Below, piece after piece: positions 8,846 to 22,441 of a stretch of 64,000 nucleotides of DNA; position 1 is the stretch's first letter, and the number at the start of each line of letters is the position of its first letter. The stretch lies in contig BLAL01000012.1 of NCBI GenBank assembly GCA_015698045.1, positions 372,001-436,000 on the forward strand, read 5' to 3'. The DNA is from Rhizophagus clarus. Taxonomy: Eukaryota > Glomeromycota > Glomeromycetes > Glomerales > Glomeraceae. Position numbers and translations under genes: made by a program. Below the pieces are notes generated by a model. It saw nothing but the letters and a program-made list of their open reading frames with translations. It searched no databases and was not told where the DNA came from.

Positions 8846-11800
8846 GTGTTCATTACTATTGTTTTGTGCCGTAGTTTGGATATTTCTTACTTAAGGCAGT
8901 TACGTTTCAATTTTGTGGTAAAATAATTTGTATTACGTTGCATTTGATGTATCTAATTGTACACATTTTTGAAAACGCTAATAAGTGATCATAAGTACAA
9001 AGTACTGTATAACACAAATTTATGTAAAACGTACGTCAAGAATATGTGACAAAGCCTCATTGTGGCGCAACAAATAAAAACACAACCTGCAATATGAGAA
9101 AAATTTTTTTAATATATATTAAAGTAATTTTGGTCACCCTGTAAGTATTGACTGCCGTAATGGGTGTAACGTTCGGAATAGATGTAATGTTTAATTATTC
9201 CTCTTCACACCTTTTCCCTCGTTTTCTCTTCAATTAGCTTAGCACATTTACGTTGGTTCTTTATTACTGTACAATAAAATTTCGGCTGAAATTAAATTTT
9301 TGAATTATCAGTAAATTGAAAACTTTTACTGCGCACATTGTGACACATTAGACCGACGGTTTTTAATTACAAACTAATCATTGATAACAATTGCTTGAAT
9401 ACAATCTTGCGACATAACTTCGCATTACAACTTTTATACGGCATTTTCGTGATTTTAAACTGTAATACACAACGTGGCATCCTCTTTTCAGTTGCGTCCA
9501 ACATACGCCTATAACGTGACTTAACTAAAGATTACGTCACGTTAGTGCTTCGAGTGAAATCAAAACAGAAAAAATAATTGATAATAACATTAATAATATA
9601 TCCATTCAATTTATCAAATTTGACCAAATCTTAGATATCTTAAACCACCATTATACTAAACTTTCAAAATATATTAATGATATGAGTTATAAGATTACTT
9701 ATTCAAAGTGTTATCAAAATAATATATAATAAAAAGAATTCAAATTTAAACAAATCAGTTTAGTGTTTGGCTAATTTAACACCCTGTTATTATAATTTAC
9801 GAATTATTTTAATGAGGAATAGTTAATAATTATATTTTTATTCTGTAGTTCTGATTTTGAATGGGTAAAAGGAAACTTAGGTTATTAAGTAATTAATAAT
9901 AACGCAAATACGTTTTTTGAGAAACTGGTAACTGATCATTGTGAAACAATACGTTTCGGGATTGTTAACAATAGTTGTCCATAGTTGACAGTGTGAAATA
10001 ATATGTAAAAAAGTGTACCAAAGTGTTCCACGTAAATTTGAGCTTATAACTTTGGTCTCATGACAATTATCAAATTAATCAATTGCACAAAAAGCATAAA
10101 AAGGCTTGAATCGATGTCCGTTTTTTCCATGGAACCAGTGTTAGCTGGTTAATGTTTTTTTTTTGGACGGTTCCAACCAGGGATTAGCAAAGTGTTAATT
10201 ATTTAAATTCATTTTTACTCGTCATAAAAACTATAATTAGAAGCAGACATCATATACTATTACTGAAAATGATCGTATAGGCGGAAAAATTCTGAATTAG
10301 CTAAGAAACGAAAATTTTAATTGTTATAAATGATAGGTAATATATGACAGTAAACTTGGAGTTATTTTAGGTCTGTGCGACAGGAGATTTTTATAAAAAT
10401 TACGTGTACATTTTTTCTTTAAATTTTTTTTAATACGAAACGATCACATGATATAATAAACCATGTGATGTAAAATTCATAAAGCACGCACTAAAACTAA
10501 TTATAACTGATAAAAAAGACAAAAACTCTATTTTCTTTCGTTGTTTAACGTCAAAATCTCGAGTGTAGATTGTTTCAGGATTATTCGTGGTTTTATTCTT
10601 TTTTCTTATCTAGTACTGTATAGCTTTTTGTGTTTTCTTATGTAAAATTTCAATTAATTGCGTGGATGTAAGGGTAAAACTTCATAGTCATTTTAGCCAT
10701 AGGATCTGTAGAAGTGTTAGATTAACTACATGTATTTAGACAGGTCTTCGCTTCTCGAAAGTAGCATTATTGTATAGAGCGACAATCTCGTCGTTCCAAG
10801 TTAATGCTCACGTGATTGTTCGATCAAAAGCGTCCAAAAAAAAAAAAAAAAAAAAAAAAAAAATGAAAAATACATAACGAAAGAGTATTATAATATTACG
10901 TCAATAATATTTTGAAATGCACATGTTCCAATTTATTGTAAAATTAAAAGCTATGTTAGTACGCCATACATAAGATCGACCCATAAAGGTTTAAGTTTGG
11001 GAAATCAATAAATACATTAATTATTCACGATACGGTAAATAAATACATAAATTAACGTTAACGCCGCAAACGTTAAGGAGTGGAGTTTAGAAAATATCAT
11101 TGATTATATAAAGGAGAGAAGGGTGAATCATTTTGTTGCAGAAAATTATGTAAAAACAAATTTGAAAAACAAATGTTAATGGAATGTTCTTCCTTCGTTT
11201 GGCCGAGGAAAAACTTACTCGTGATTCTGGCTCATTTAAGTAGTTCTTATATAGACCTACGGAAGAAATCATGCTATTAGTTGAGAAACTCAAGAATCCA
11301 AGTGAGAAATCATAACAATTGTGATGCTATCCCTTAGAAGTTGCTAAAAGATATATAAGATAATGTGCTTTTTTTGTCTCTCAAACGCTGTTAATGCAGC
11401 CGGCAATTTATACCGAGAATTTAGCAAATTGTCCACAAGCGATTCCTCTGCAGGTAAATACATGATATAAGCTTTTCTATAATCAAGTCAATTAAGGATC
11501 GCTTATAAATTTGTATAATTGGAAACGCGGGCGAATCTGCAAAAATATCTCTACGTCAGTTATATACTGAACAATTCACCGATTGATACATTAAAGAGGA
11601 TGACCTGTTGTGTTATGAAAAATATTTTAAATCTATCAATTCGACGATTATCCACTGGTGCAGGGTTTTAACAAAAATTCTTGATAATTTACTGACAATT
11701 TTTTCTAATTTTAGCTCGCGTTTTAATTATAGGTTAAAAATATTGATATTAAGGGGTTTTTGGTTGTCGAGATTTTGGTGTCGGTCTTGTGTTAGTCGTG

Positions 11801-12871
11801 CAAGTGAGTGTTGAGAATTTGATCGGATAGCGCTTAAGGATTGTCTATCACGACTTCTATTCATATTAAATGAATCGGGCCATATATGACCATGAGTTAA
11901 GGCGATAACCTGCCAAGTTATGGGAAATTAATAAATAATTTAAGCCAAAGCTTACCGGGCAGCAAAAAGGTTCACGTATGCACTTTTATTATGCGTAAAG
12001 CTTGGTTCGGTCTTTGAATTAAGAAAGAAAATATTTTAAGGGCATTCAACAGCTCGAAAGAAAGATTAATGTATGTTATAATATCGGCAAATCAACGTTG
12101 GAGCTCATCATAAAATATGTTCTATGCATTAAAAAAAAACAGGACATGCATAATAAAATATTTTAAAATTTGTTAATAAACCTTTTTTTACTGGTAGTAG
12201 TTTTTTTTTACTAAATATGGGTATTGTCAATTGGTAAAAATATTCTGAAACAATCCGAGGGTTTAAAAAAAATATTTTATTGTGTTATTAATATAAATTG
12301 CATAATGCGACAATTGCTTGTGAACTACAAATAATTAATATAGCTAAAAAAAGAAAAAATAATAATCTACTGTCGCTGCATTTTCTTGTACTACGCTAAA
12401 TAAAAAATTCGTTGCAAGTTTTTTTTAAGTAAATATAAATTATTATTTGGTCGTCACCTGCAATAAATATAATTTTTAAAATACGGAAACCTATCAAAAG
12501 CTTGATGCACATTGTGAGTTACAATAAGTATAATAAATGGGATTACACGAGGTTGGACTATCATCTCATGATGCATCCTTGCATATTTGTTTGTTATTAA
12601 TTTAAAAGTAATTTAAACTCTGGCTAACTTGGTAGGTTAATTCAAACTAAGCCACATAAACTCGTGTGTAATATACAGTAAATTAAATTACCAAACAATG
12701 AGATATGGGCTATATATTTTAAATTTTTCCATTATACTAAGTTTAAACCAGACGGAAATTTCTAAATCCCTCATTAAAAACAACCGAACTCAACGGTCAT
12801 CGATTTTCGAACTTAATTAAATTGATTAAACGCTCAAGAAGATTTGAGATTGGGTTTCTCATATTCTTCTA
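8846..12871. other. Long spacer, no gene recognised
   Basis: About 4 kb without a supported gene. Short reading frames at 11087-11293 (-) and 11608-11814 (+) show no family resemblance, and I do not call them. A run of about 25 A at 10836-10862 follows GTTCGATCA, a weak RNA polymerase III box-B-like motif; this could be the tail of a retroposed small RNA, but no A box is clear. GC rises somewhat at 11400-11900, where a non-coding RNA cannot be excluded. Confidence 0.4.
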
Positions 12872-14053
12872 ATGTATTTACATGGATGTCGGTTTTCACT
12901 ATTCTCCAAAACGAAATTTTCTAGCGTTAATATTAAGAAATTACAGTTCTTTAAATTCCCAACCATCTTAATTTTTTTGCTTTTGATTCCCGCGATTAGG
13001 GCTGATGATGGAGAAAACGCAGATATTTATTTTTATTTTGCCGATATACTTTGCGCCATATCTAGCATTTGCGTTTGTTCAAAACTTATTTATCCGAAGG
13101 CGAAGACCTTTTATCGTTGTGTTGTGATTTTTTATATTAATTTAATTAGTGTAACTTTAGGTGTGCTTGGGACATTCTTAGGTCGTGGTAGAGCAATAAA
13201 AGCAGTTATACAAGGATTAATATCTCTAGTTTTCTGGCTTATAACGTCAATACATATGCTTCCAAGTCATAAAAAAATTTCTCTGTTTTCATTTGATTAC
13301 AATGAAGATTTTGAAGAATTTGAAACTAAAGATGAAATTTTAACGTCTTATATAAATTTTTTAAATACAACCAGTCTTTATTTTTATTCTGAAGCAAGTC
13401 ATGAAATATTAATATACATTGAACTTTCTAAAATAGTTCTATCTTTGATAAGTATTAGTAAATGTTTACCAAATCAATTATTATTTGTCGTCTCATTTAG
13501 TTTAGAAAGCAGTATTTTATTTATTAGACTCAATGATCCTATAATTAGATCTCTATTAATCGTTTCTATTATATTATCTTGGGTAATCATATGGCTTAAA
13601 GGTTTTAGGTTTATTCTTAAATTTCCGAATTATAAACAATTTTGCAGGCTTATTGTGATTTTAATTGGTTTGTTGATATTTGGTTTATTTGGTTTTGGAA
13701 TTGACTCAATCATCATTTTTTTATGTTTATATGGGGGTGCCACATTAATATCTATTTTCATTGGGATACCTTTATTTATTTTATATTATTTTAATCTTGC
13801 CATCATTTATTTTCCAATTCATATTATAGGATTGGCGATTAATATCGAGGTTGGAAAAATCTTAAATTATTCTTTAATATTTATCATGGTTACAAGAACT
13901 TTGAAATTTTTTTTAATTTTCATTGCTCTTTTTATTTGTATTCCTTATTGGTATTATATACCTCCGTTAATTTTCAAATCTTCTGTAAATATATTTGAAA
14001 AATTAATGGACATAGTAGGTGGTGTATTTTCACCATTATTTAGTATTTTATAG
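12872..14053 (+). CDS. Multi-pass membrane protein, unknown function
   Basis: A single-exon gene for 393 residues. The N-terminus is basic (KTKFSSVNIKK), followed by a hydrophobic stretch ending PAIRA then DDGEN (residues about 29-48). That looks like a signal peptide or signal anchor with a plausible cleavage point after AIRA. About nine further hydrophobic segments follow (around residues 52-73, 83-103, 111-130, 195-220, 228-245, 255-280, 285-330 and 350-375), with an acidic cytosolic-looking loop near residue 145 (DYNEDFEEFETKDE). I do not recognise the family. Its length, clean frame and codon use in an AT-rich setting make it a real gene. It has no obvious link to the neighbouring kinase-Sel1 gene, which is convergent. 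It likely sits in the plasma membrane or endomembranes. Confidence 0.75.
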   Translation: MYLHGCRFSLFSKTKFSSVNIKKLQFFKFPTILIFLLLIPAIRADDGENADIYFYFADILCAISSICVCSKLIYPKAKTFYRCVVIFYINLISVTLGVLGTFLGRGRAIKAVIQGLISLVFWLITSIHMLPSHKKISLFSFDYNEDFEEFETKDEILTSYINFLNTTSLYFYSEASHEILIYIELSKIVLSLISISKCLPNQLLFVVSFSLESSILFIRLNDPIIRSLLIVSIILSWVIIWLKGFRFILKFPNYKQFCRLIVILIGLLIFGLFGFGIDSIIIFLCLYGGATLISIFIGIPLFILYYFNLAIIYFPIHIIGLAINIEVGKILNYSLIFIMVTRTLKFFLIFIALFICIPYWYYIPPLIFKSSVNIFEKLMDIVGGVFSPLFSIL

Positions 14054-14610
14054 AAATAAAAAAAAAAAATATTTTTTATTAATTTAATTTTTTATTAAAC
14101 CTAATAAATTACCAAACATATAACCAATAATGGCAAAGTTATGAAAATATTAGTCGTCAGTCATAAATTTCTATATCTGATATATAAAAAAAAGAATGTT
14201 CAGATGAAGTCTCCTGGATGTATTGAATGGCATCTTGTATTCTTGTATGGTCTTAAAAAGTTTTAAGAAAATAGACACGTAATATTAGTTAGAAGTTGGA
14301 ACCCAAAGTATTTTTTTTATTTTAGACTGCGTGGCAGTAATAAATCGGGAGTCCGCAATACAGTTGTAATGTAGATAGATAGAGTATTTTAATAGAATAC
14401 TTTACAATTCGACCATTTAAATTCTACTGCACTACAAAAAATTGTTTATAAATTATAATGATACTAAGAAAAAAACATAAATGCGTTTTAAGCCTTTTTC
14501 TTTATTATATTGATTATCTAAAAACTTAGTCAATTCTTAAATGAAAATGTCGCTAATAAAGAATATAGCAAAAAAAATTAAATTGAAAGAAATTAAAAAA
14601 CTTTATCTCT
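14054..14610. other. Convergent intergenic region, nothing specific seen
   Basis: About 560 bp between two convergent genes. It contains A-rich tracts suited to polyadenylation on both strands but no other feature. Confidence 0.5.
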
Positions 14611-17600
14611 CTACTTCTTGCTTTGTTGACATAAAAGTTTATTCAATTTTTCTTTAACTTCTTGATGCCCATTTTCTATAACCTTCTTATACCAATAAAT
14701 AGCACTATCTATATCTTTTTGTGTACCCTCACCTTTTTCGTATAAAGATGCTAGGCATTTTTGAGCGTCAACGTTTCCTCCCTTTGCAGCCATCATATAT
14801 AGATCAAAAGCCTTTTCTTTATTATTATCAATTTCAACTCCATGTTCATATATATGTCCAAGTTTATATTGAGCATCTGTATATCCCAAATCAGCTGATT
14901 TTTTGTAAAATTCAAATGCTCTAACTTCATTTTCATAAACACCTTTCCCTAATTCATAACATTCACCTAATTTAAATAATGCTATTTTGTTATCATTTTC
15001 TGCTGCTTTACGGTACCAATAACAAACTTTATCTAAATCGTTAATAATTTCCTCATTATTATAATCAATTTTTCCCTTACCAGCTGCCTCATTATATAAC
15101 TCAAATCCTTTTTCTTTATTAATTTCTGTTCCAATTCCATTCACGTAACAATATCCAAGGTAAAATTTTACACCAAAATCATTTTCAGCAGACTTACTGT
15201 AATATTCAAATGCCTTAATTTCATCTTTTTCAACATCAATTCCCAATTCATAATATTCGCCCAAATTATATAAAGCAGTAGCATTTCCATTTATTGCTGC
15301 ATGTCGAAACCAATAAATGGATTTTACTAGGTTTTTTCCTACTCCTTGACCACAAGCATATAAATAACCAAGACTATTTTGCGCAACACTATGTCCTTTT
15401 TCGGCTGCCTTTTCATAATATTCAAACGCCTTTGTTTTATTAATTTCTGTCCCAACTCCATAACTATAACAATATCCAAGCTGATATTGAGCATCCAAGT
15501 ATTCTTTTTCAGCTGATTTTTTATAATATTCAAAAGCCTTAATTTCATCTTTTTCAACTCCTTCTCCTAATTCATAAAATCGACCTAATCTGTATTGTGC
15601 TATTTCATTTCCATTCTCAGCTGCCTTATTATACCAATAAATGGCTTTTTCTAAATCTCTCTCTATTCCTTCACCATATTCGTGTAATAATCCAAGGTTA
15701 TTTTGAGCAGTTATATGTCCCATTTTAGCTGCATTTTCATAATACTCAAATGCCTTTATTTTATTAATTTCAGTTCCAATTCCACAACTATAGCAAAACC
15801 CAATCTGAAGTTGAGCATCCAAGTATCCGTTTTCAGCCGATTTTTTATAATATTCAAAACCTTTAATTTCATCTTTCTCAATTCCTTTTCCTAATTCATA
15901 ACATTGACCTATATTATAAAGTGCTTCTTCATTTCCATTCTCAGCCGATTTGTTATACCAATAAATAGCTTTTTCTAAATCTTTTTCTGTTCCTTCACCA
16001 CATTCATATGACAATCCAAGATTATTTTGAGCATTTATATGCCCTTTTTTAGCTGCTTTTTCATAATATTCAAATGCCTTTATTTTATTAATTTCAGTTC
16101 CAATTCCACTAAGATAACAATATCCTAGCTGAAATTGAGCATCCAAATATTCTTTTTCAGCCGATTTTTTATAATATTCAAAGGCTTTGATTTCATCCTT
16201 TTCGACACCTTTTCCTAATATATAACATTGACCTATATTATACAATGCTGCTTCATTTCCATTCTCAGCCGATTTGTTATACCAATAAATAGCTTTTTCT
16301 AAATCCTTTTCTGTTCCTTCACCACATTCATATGTCAATCCAAGATTATTTTGAGCATTTATATGCCCTTTTTTAGCTGCTTTTTCATAATATTCAAAAG
16401 CTTTTATTTTATTAATTTCAGTTCCATTTCCATTAAAATAACAATATCCAAGCTGAAATTGAGCATCCAAATATTCTTTTTCAGCCGATTTTTTATAATA
16501 TTCAAAGGCTTTAATTTCATCCTTTTCAACACCTTTACCTAGTTTATAACATCGACCTAAGTTATATTGTGCTACATCATATTCACTTTCGGCTGCCTTA
16601 TTATACCAATAAATAGCTTTTTCTAAATCCTTTTCTGTCCCTTCACCATATTCATATGACAATCCAAGATTATTTTGAGCAATTATATGCCCTTTTTTAG
16701 CTGCTTTTTCATAATATTCAAATGCCATTATTTTATTAATTTCAGTTCCAATTCCATTGAAATAACAATATCCAAGCTGAAATTGAGCATCCAAATATTC
16801 TTTTTCAGCCGATTTTTTATAATATTCAAAGGCCTTGATTTCATCTTTTTCAACACCTTTTCCTAGTATATAACATTGACCTATATTATACAGTGCTGCT
16901 TCATTTTCATTCTCAACCGATTTGTTATACCAATAAATAGCTTTTTCTAAATTCTTTTCTGTCCCTTCACCATATTCATATGACAATCCAAGATTATTTT
17001 GAGCAATTATATGCCCTTTTTTAGCTGCTTTTTCATAATATTCAAATGCCATTATTTTATTAATTTCAGTTCCAATTCCATTAAAATAACAATATCCAAG
17101 CTGAAATTGAGCATCCAAATATTCTTTTTCAGCCGATTTTTTATAATATTCAAAGGCTTTGATTTCATCTTTTTCAACCCCTTTTCCAAACGTATAACAT
17201 TTACCCAAATTATACTGTGCCACTTCATTTCCACTTTCAGCTGCTTTATTATACCAATAAATAGCCTTTCCTAAATTTTTTTCAGTTCCTTTACCATATT
17301 CGTATAATAATCCAAGGTTATTTTGAGCAATTATATGTCTTTTTTTAGATGCATTTTTATAATATTCAAATGCCCTTGTTTTATCAACTTCTGTTCCAAT
17401 TCCATGATCATAACAATATCCTAACTGAAATTGAGCATCCAAATATTCTTTTTCAGCCGATTTTTTATAATATTCAAAGGCTTTAATTTCATCTTTTTCA
17501 ACTCCCTTTCCTAATCTATAAAGTTGGCCCAAATTATATTGTGCTACTTCATATTCATTTTCAGCTGCTTTATTATACCAATAAATAGCATTCTCTAAAT

Positions 17601-20044
17601 CTTTTTCCGTTCCTTCACCATATTCATATGATAATCCAAGATTATTTTGAGCAATTATATGTCCTTTTTTAGCTGCTTTTTCATAATATTCAAATGCTTT
17701 TATTTTATTAATTTCTATCCCAATTCCATGATTATAACAATATCCAAGCTGAAGTTGAGCATCCAAACATTCTTTGTCAGCTGATCTTTTAAAACATTCA
17801 AAAGCTTTAATTTCATCTTTTTCAACACCTTTTCCTAGTCTGTAACATTGACCTAAGTTATATTGTGCTATTTCATATTCACTTTCAGCTGCCTTATTAT
17901 ACCAATAAATAGCTTTTTCCAAATCTTTCTCCGTTCCTTCCCCGTTTTCATATAATGTTCCAAGGTTATTTTGAGCCATAGAATTATTTATCTCAGCTGT
18001 TTTTTTATATAACTCAAATGCTTTTAATTTATTGACTTTAGTTCCAATTCCCTTATAATAACATATAGCAAGTTGTAAATTTCCATATTTGTTTTCTTTT
18101 TCAGATAATTTAGTATATATTTTAAATGCTTCGTCTTCGTTTTTTCCCACTCCATGGCCAAGTTCATAACACCTTCCCAAATGATATAGCGCAAGTTTAT
18201 TGTTATTATTTGCTGCGCTTTTATACCAACAAAAAGCTTTATTTAGATCTTTAACAGTTCCTATACCATTTTCAAAATAATTGCCAAGATAAATCTGTCC
18301 ATAAATGCTTTGGTTGTTTACAGCATTTTGCATCCAATAAAACGCCAAATTATAGTTAATATCAGTTTCAATTCCACATTCATAAAATGTACTCAAATAC
18401 ACTTGAGCAATAGTATAATTGTCCATTGCAGCTTTTAACATCAATTTAAATGCTTTGTTTGCATTTTCTTCCTCTAAAATAAATTCGTTATAATAGAAAA
18501 ATCCAAGAAAAAAAATATGAGATGGCTTTGTTTGATTTTCTTTAAGCCATTTAAAAGTGCCATCCAAAGTTTGATTTGAAAGAGTTATGCAATGATTAAT
18601 GAAATGTTTTGCTTCATTAATAGTATTTCCTTCATCATGTGTTTTAATTAAAAGTGTAATTAATTTATCAACGAGAACTTCAGTACTATCATTTATATTG
18701 TATGTTTCTAAAAATAATCTTTCTGCTTGATTCAGTATATCAAAGTTATATTCATTATTTAAATGATTTTGTACTAACTTACTTAAATATAATTCAGAAT
18801 TATTACTAAGCATAGATGCTAAATCAGTGATTATTGATTGTATTGATTGAGAAGGAGTCTCTCGTAGAAATTCTTCTTGGTTTTCTAAAGAATTAATTTT
18901 ATCATTTTTCTCCCCAAAAATTAATTTTTTAAGAGACTTAACGACTTGATTTATAGTAGGACGATTATTTGGATCATCTTCCCAACATTCTAAAAGTTAA
19001 ATACGTTAATATAAACAATTATATAAATAAATTTATGATTATATAATAATTTTTACCTTTATATAAATCACTATATTCATAAGGAGTACCTTTGATAACT
19101 TTTTCTCTTCGTCCTTTTTTAATATCTGTGATTAAATTTGCGTCATATTCAACATCCTCGGCATAAAAAGGTCTATGCCCACTTGAAATTTGCCAAAGAA
19201 GTACTCCAACACTGTAAATATCAGATTTTGTATTTAATTTATATTGTTGACTCTTACTTACAACATTATCCAAGAACTTTGGGTCGACATAAGGAACAAC
19301 GCCAAGCACATCTGTCGAATCATATACATCACTAATTTTTCCTGATAAGCCAAAATCCGCCAACTTTATTTTATTCTGATGAACAAGGACATTCTGTGCA
19401 TGCTATAAATAGGAATAATTATTAATTTCGTTGATAAAGCGAAGTAAAAAATATAATTCAGTAAATCAGTTACTATATGTTACCAAATCACAGTGGATAA
19501 TTCTTTCATTATGCAAACATTCTACAGCATTTGCAAGTTGAAGTGCTAATTGAAACTTATCATCCCACTCAAGCTTTTTAAAATTCTTCTTTAAATAGGA
19601 TTGTAATGAACCACAATCAGCATACTCCATAACCAATAAATATTTGTTTTCCAATTTTGAAATACCATAAAATCGGATAATATTTGTATGGTAATCGACT
19701 TCGCGTTGCATTTTTAACTATTAATTTAAATTATTATGATAATGGTATTCGCTTAATGCTAAAAAAAAATTATATCATGCATAATATTATAAATATTTGT
19801 AATAGTATTTTAGTACCTCATTAACGATTTCTTTAATGGTCAAATTAAATGGGTATTTTAAAGCCATAACCGTGTCAGAATCCTTACGGTTTGCGCGAAA
19901 AACCTTTCCAAAAGATCCATTGTTTATTTCTTCTTTATTAGTAAATTCAGCATAATCATAATATTTGATATAATTTTCTGATATTGCTTTTTCCAACCAA
20001 TCAATATAAGTAATATTAGAATCTTTTTCGGCTGTTTTAGACAT
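14611..20044 (-). CDS. Kinase-Sel1 repeat fusion protein (~1,728 aa)
   Basis: Four exons on the minus strand: 20044-19817, 19717-19484, 19402-19057 and 18989-14611. All junctions are GT-AG and stay in frame (5,187 nt in total). The N-terminal third is a TKL-type kinase: glycine loop NNGSFGKVFRAN (residues 41-52), lysine MALK (K63), catalytic loop HCDLHAQN (D153, N158), ADFGL (D170), and ECWEDDPNNRPT. After a linker of about 100 residues comes an uninterrupted solenoid of more than 30 Sel1-like (TPR-like, 36-aa) repeats with the pattern A..LG..Y..G.G...D...A..WY.KAA. Sel1 solenoids usually act as protein-binding scaffolds, so the protein may couple a kinase to a large binding surface. That is inference from domain order. 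The ATG at 20044 precedes a typical N-terminus (MSKTAEKDSN). The gene is intact, with no internal stop. Its central repeats are nearly identical at DNA level, pointing to recent unequal exchange. Confidence 0.9.
15060..18020 (-). repeat. 324-bp super-repeats (108 aa, three Sel1 units) within the kinase-Sel1 gene
   Basis: The same landmark (the codons for KKGHIIAQNN) recurs at exact 324-bp spacing: about 17659, 17335, 17011, 16687, 16363, 16039, 15715 and 15391, with a diverged ninth copy near 17983. Each unit encodes three Sel1 motifs of different sub-type: GYCY.(N)GIGTEINK, then GLSYEYGEGTEKDLEKAIYWYNKAA, then GQCY.LGKGVEKDEIKAFEYYKKSA. The inner units (about 16000-17100) are the most alike. 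No frame-disrupting change is seen in any unit. Confidence 0.9.
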
Positions 20045-20349
20045 GATGTTGTCAAGTGGAAAGCTTATTTCGATTGAATGTAAACATTGCTTTTTTACAA
20101 TGAAGCAACATAATATAATAAATGCATGATCACTTGTATCACCAAATAATAGTCAAATTCGGTTATGAGGAGGGTTTGACAAAATTGATGACATAATACG
20201 CATGATGTGCATTATTAGATAAATTATAAAATTATATATTATTAGGTATTTTCTCTTTTGTTGAATATAGTAACATGACCGTATTGGATCGGGTAACATT
20301 ATTATTTTTTTAATAATAACTTATTAAAGAAAATTTTATTAAATTTATT
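20045..20349. other. Upstream region of the kinase-Sel1 gene
   Basis: About 300 bp between the kinase-Sel1 start and the kinase pseudogene. It presumably holds the minus-strand promoter. No specific motif is recognised. Confidence 0.4.
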
Positions 20350-21420
20350 AATTTTAAAACACAGAGTGAGATACATCCTTGTTTTCAGGATTAATAAGAT
20401 TAAGTTCTGAAAATACTTTGTACGTTGATATCCGGTCTATTACTTGGTTCGTGTTGCCAGCATTCTAATAAAATAAAGTAAAAATAGATTGTGAAAAAAT
20501 ATTGTGGTAAAGTATCATAAATAATATCATATACTCACTTTCATAAAGTACGACGAATTTATCATGGTGTCTTCAAAGAGTTTTCTCTAGTACCCTTACT
20601 AATAATATTAATGAGTGAACGTAGTCGCATTTCTGACTGTTTCAAAAATTGACTTCCAAGTTATATATATCAGACTTCTCAGTTAAATCACATGGGGCTT
20701 TTTGGAAAGCATTTCAAGCACTTTAGAATCCACGTAAGGTATTACACCCCATATTTTAGCAGTAGTACAATCCTTTCCTAGCTATTTCAAAAGAACGTCC
20801 AAAATCCGCTAATTTTATTGTATCCTTGTGTACTAAGACATTGTTTGGATGCCAAAAATGATATGTTAATTAGTGTACTGGTTTCTCTATATAATTTTAA
20901 ACAATGGAATGCACTTACAAGATCACCGTGTATGATTCCCTTTTTATCATGTAACCAATAAATAGCACTTGCAATTTCCTTTGCGAATCTTAATTGGTTC
21001 TTCCGTTCAATAATATGGTCCCTTAGGTATTTTTCTAATGTCCCACCATCCGCATATTCGAGAATAAGTGAATATTTTTTTCATCTAAGAAATTACAAGA
21101 CATTAACAAAATATTTAATTATAGACATATGTAATTATTACTCTGCCTTCTAATTTCGTGAATCTACGAAATTGAACTATATTTTCGTGAGAATTAGCCT
21201 TAATTGTTAAATAAACCAAAAGAAGAAAATATTCTATAAATAGATAAAAATATTATCGGAGTTGTTATTGACGGATTTTTTGATTGCATATATTGTAGAT
21301 ATATTCTTCCAGCTTGCGATATAACAGAAGCAGATCCTCCAGAGCCTATAATCTTGAGATTAATGAGATCATGAGATTCATATGGATCAATTATTTTGTC
21401 CCTCAATAATAAATTTAACC
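20350..21420 (-). pseudogene. TKL kinase pseudogene
   Basis: From the 5' side, 21406-21300 reads PYESHDLINLKIIGSGGSAS (glycine loop) and then shifts frame; the lost continuation WKNISTIYAIKK is present in the next frame. 21190-21130 reads IKANSHENIVQF in a kinase C-helix context. 21075-20915 reads EYADGGTLEKYL to KKGIIHGDL (HGD catalytic loop), followed by an intron and HPNNVLVHKDTIKLADFG at about 20855-20795. The APE-region segment is then broken by a frameshift and stops, and 20455-20400 still shows ECWQHEPSNRP. All kinase landmarks are in order but several frame breaks are present, so this is a decayed paralogue, probably of a different subfamily from the kinase-Sel1 neighbour (its N-terminus is of the 'ESHDLINL' type). 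Confidence 0.85.
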
Positions 21421-22441
21421 TATCTGCATAATGCTTCTCCTATAATAAAGTAATCGGCGTATTTGGCGCATTTGTGTGCATATTTGAATTTCAAATTTCG
21501 AGAAAATATAAATCTGACTTAGTCTGTTATGTAGCGTTAAAAAAAAACATTTTGATATATATAACCGTATTTCCTATTTGATTTGTATGTTGAGGCGCAG
21601 TTATGGCGCAGTTTCAAGGTCTTATGCTCTAAGTTTTCTAATGTCAGATATTATTCATAGAGAAGGAATTGACGATATATTTTCTAAAACCAAAATAAGA
21701 GCAAAAGTCTGTTTTTGTACTGACACGGAACAAAAGAAATGAAGTATATAATCTTCAGATTTTGTATAAATAGTGCTAAAATTGAAAGTGAATAAATAAC
21801 AGTTTCCACTGTGACTCTAGGCGATAAATAATGCTAGCAAGTCTTATATTTCTCTTTTTTTTTTGGTCATTTGAGTTATTTTTATAACAGATGTCCTAGA
21901 ATTTTAATTATAGCGTAGGGAAAGTAACAACTCGAAGGAAGGAACAGATTTAGTTCATAAAATCAAAAAAAAAAAAAGCACAAAATAACAGAATTGGCGA
22001 TAAACGCGTAAATTTGTACTCCCTAGTATGCCATGTAACATTTCATATGTACAGTACAACCTTTTTATTTTACGGGTAAACTTTTTCATGCGTGCATGCG
22101 TGATAGAATAAGCTAATTGAGACCCAAGGTCACGGTCTCTTAGTTTTTATAATCAGAATTTTAAAGTAAAACTAATTTTTGTATCCACTTTTGATTTTCA
22201 AAATTATTGAATTGATAAACATTTTCTGTACGATTTCTGTATATTACTCGTCATGTTTTTGTCTGGAAATATACAGTAATATACAGGAAATGTACGAAAA
22301 ATATCTGAAAATTTAACGCAATGACGTATAAGAAATTTTATCAATTTCAATAATTTTAAAAACCACAATGATTTAATAATAATACATAACACATTTAAAA
22401 TATTATTTAAAAGAAATAATTTATTATCTATTAACAATTAA
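21421..22441. other. Spacer, no gene seen
   Basis: About 1 kb without a supportable gene on either strand. Short reading frames here have no recognisable motif. Confidence 0.5.

Noticed and set aside
10720..10862. Possible tRNA-derived SINE (GTTCGATCA followed by a long A tract)
   Set aside because: No convincing A box, no tRNA-like fold and no second copy seen in the window.
11590..11900. Possible structured small nuclear or nucleolar RNA
   Set aside because: Slightly higher GC, but I could not match a known RNA signature or draw a convincing fold.
16000..17100. Possible CRISPR-like regular repeat
   Set aside because: The regular 324-bp spacing is in-frame Sel1 coding sequence in a eukaryotic gene, not short repeats with unique spacers.
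15339..17274. Repeated reading frames of about 63-91 aa antisense to the Sel1 gene, and alternate-frame minus-strand ones
   Set aside because: They recur at 324-bp spacing because the sense gene is repetitive. They are shadows of the kinase-Sel1 coding sequence.
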